From positions 59,760 through 123,759 of the forward strand of contig JAGCFX010000082.1 of NCBI GenBank assembly GCA_017649925.1: a stretch of DNA of 64,000 bases. Reading direction: 5' to 3'. A model generated the notes under the pieces. The model searched no databases, was not told the DNA's origin, and was given only the letters and a program-made list of their open reading frames with translations. A program made the translations under genes and the position numbers. How positions within the stretch are numbered: the stretch's first letter is position 1; the number at the start of each line of letters is the position of its first letter. Source of the stretch: Paludibacteraceae bacterium. GTDB lineage: Bacteria; Bacteroidota; Bacteroidia; Bacteroidales; Paludibacteraceae. Positions 63,781 to 64,000 of the stretch are shown here, piece by piece.

Positions 63781-64000
63781 TTAGTCAATCAGTTTGGTGA
63801 TTTGTCCGGAACCTACGGTACGACCAACCTCAAGGATAGCGAAACGCAGACCCTCAGAGCAAGCAACCGGGTAGATCAACTTAACGGTGATCTCGAGGTT
63901 ATCGCCCGGCATTACCATCTCAGTTCCTTCCGGCAGAGTGATCTCACCGGTAACGTCCATTGTACGGATGTAGAACTGCGGACGATAGTGGTTGTGGAAC
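63781..64000 (-). CDS. tuf: Elongation factor Tu, N-terminal part beyond right edge
   Basis: Only the last 72 residues lie in the window. They match the EF-Tu third domain: [19 protein letters not shown] near the edge, [20 protein letters not shown], and the end [14 protein letters not shown]. The stop codon is at 63781-63783. EF-Tu carries aminoacyl-tRNA to the ribosome. The segment [15 protein letters not shown] differs from the usual RFAIREGGRTVG, with Arg to Leu and Gly to Val changes. This may be normal for the lineage. Confidence 0.95.
   Translation of the reverse strand, partial: FHNHYRPQFYIRTMDVTGEITLPEGTEMVMPGDNLEITVKLIYPVACSEGLRFAILEVGRTVGSGQITKLID

Overview
The window looks like a contiguous piece of a Bacteroidales (Bacteroidetes) chromosome. 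The evidence is the recurring Bacteroidetes promoter (-33 TTTGCA..., -7 TAnnTTTGC, at least fifteen clear cases), a SusC/SusD pair, a membrane-anchored AraC regulator, a MurF-Alr type fusion, OmpA-family proteins, and the tuf-trnW-secE-nusG-rplKAJL-rpoBC order. Genus and species cannot be assigned from the sequence alone. No complete IS element, prophage, CRISPR array or rRNA gene is visible.

Layout. 1-734: start of a DUF3987 (VirE/primase-associated) gene running off the left edge. 985-6870: tyrS, a secreted DUF4846 fusion protein, a long-chain polyprenyl diphosphate synthase, sufC and a short sufD, and a small tail-anchored secreted protein. 6882-11327: a giant secreted repeat protein. 11328-11811: a gene-free stretch with a candidate structured RNA. 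11812-15221: a two-helix mini-protein, topoisomerase IV subunit A and Maf. 15218-18135: two OmpA-family proteins flanking a CAU tRNA. 18318-25702: a tightly packed run of pta, ackA, a cytoplasmic GH13 amylase, a UbiA prenyltransferase, an alanine racemase carrying a shortened MurF domain, and an iron-type ABC ATPase. 25778-28329: recA and a COG2509-like FAD protein. 28449-33757: secreted proteins, including a BspA-like leucine-rich repeat protein. 33963-44509: an AraC-type regulator and a compact pectin utilisation locus (SusC, SusD, PL1, GH28) plus a small secreted protein. 44641-49691: a polysaccharide export pair (Wza-like, Wzc-like) with topB downstream. 49855-52038: a sigma-54 activator, lptE and secG. 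52103-64000: the rpoC-rpoB-ribosomal protein-nusG-secE-tRNA-Trp-tuf block.

How the parts work together. Pta and AckA give acetate and ATP from fermentation. The amylase may feed stored or imported glucans into that pathway. The SusCD-PL1-GH28 set binds, cuts and imports polygalacturonan, and probably answers to the inverted repeat upstream of susC. LptE, SecG, SecE, the OmpA proteins, UbiA, polyprenyl synthase, Wza and Wzc all serve the envelope. The right end is the transcription/translation core.

The most distinctive features are: (1) short dispersed or tandem repeats found both between genes and in frame inside core genes (tyrS, polyprenyl synthase, sufD, the MurF-Alr gene, the ABC ATPase, lptE); (2) an alanine racemase whose fused MurF domain has lost the central part and whole C-terminal ligase domain; (3) a structured, terminator-like element at 11613-11730; (4) a shared C-terminal motif on three unrelated secreted proteins; and (5) a conserved CGATTTTG-like element just after many -7 boxes.
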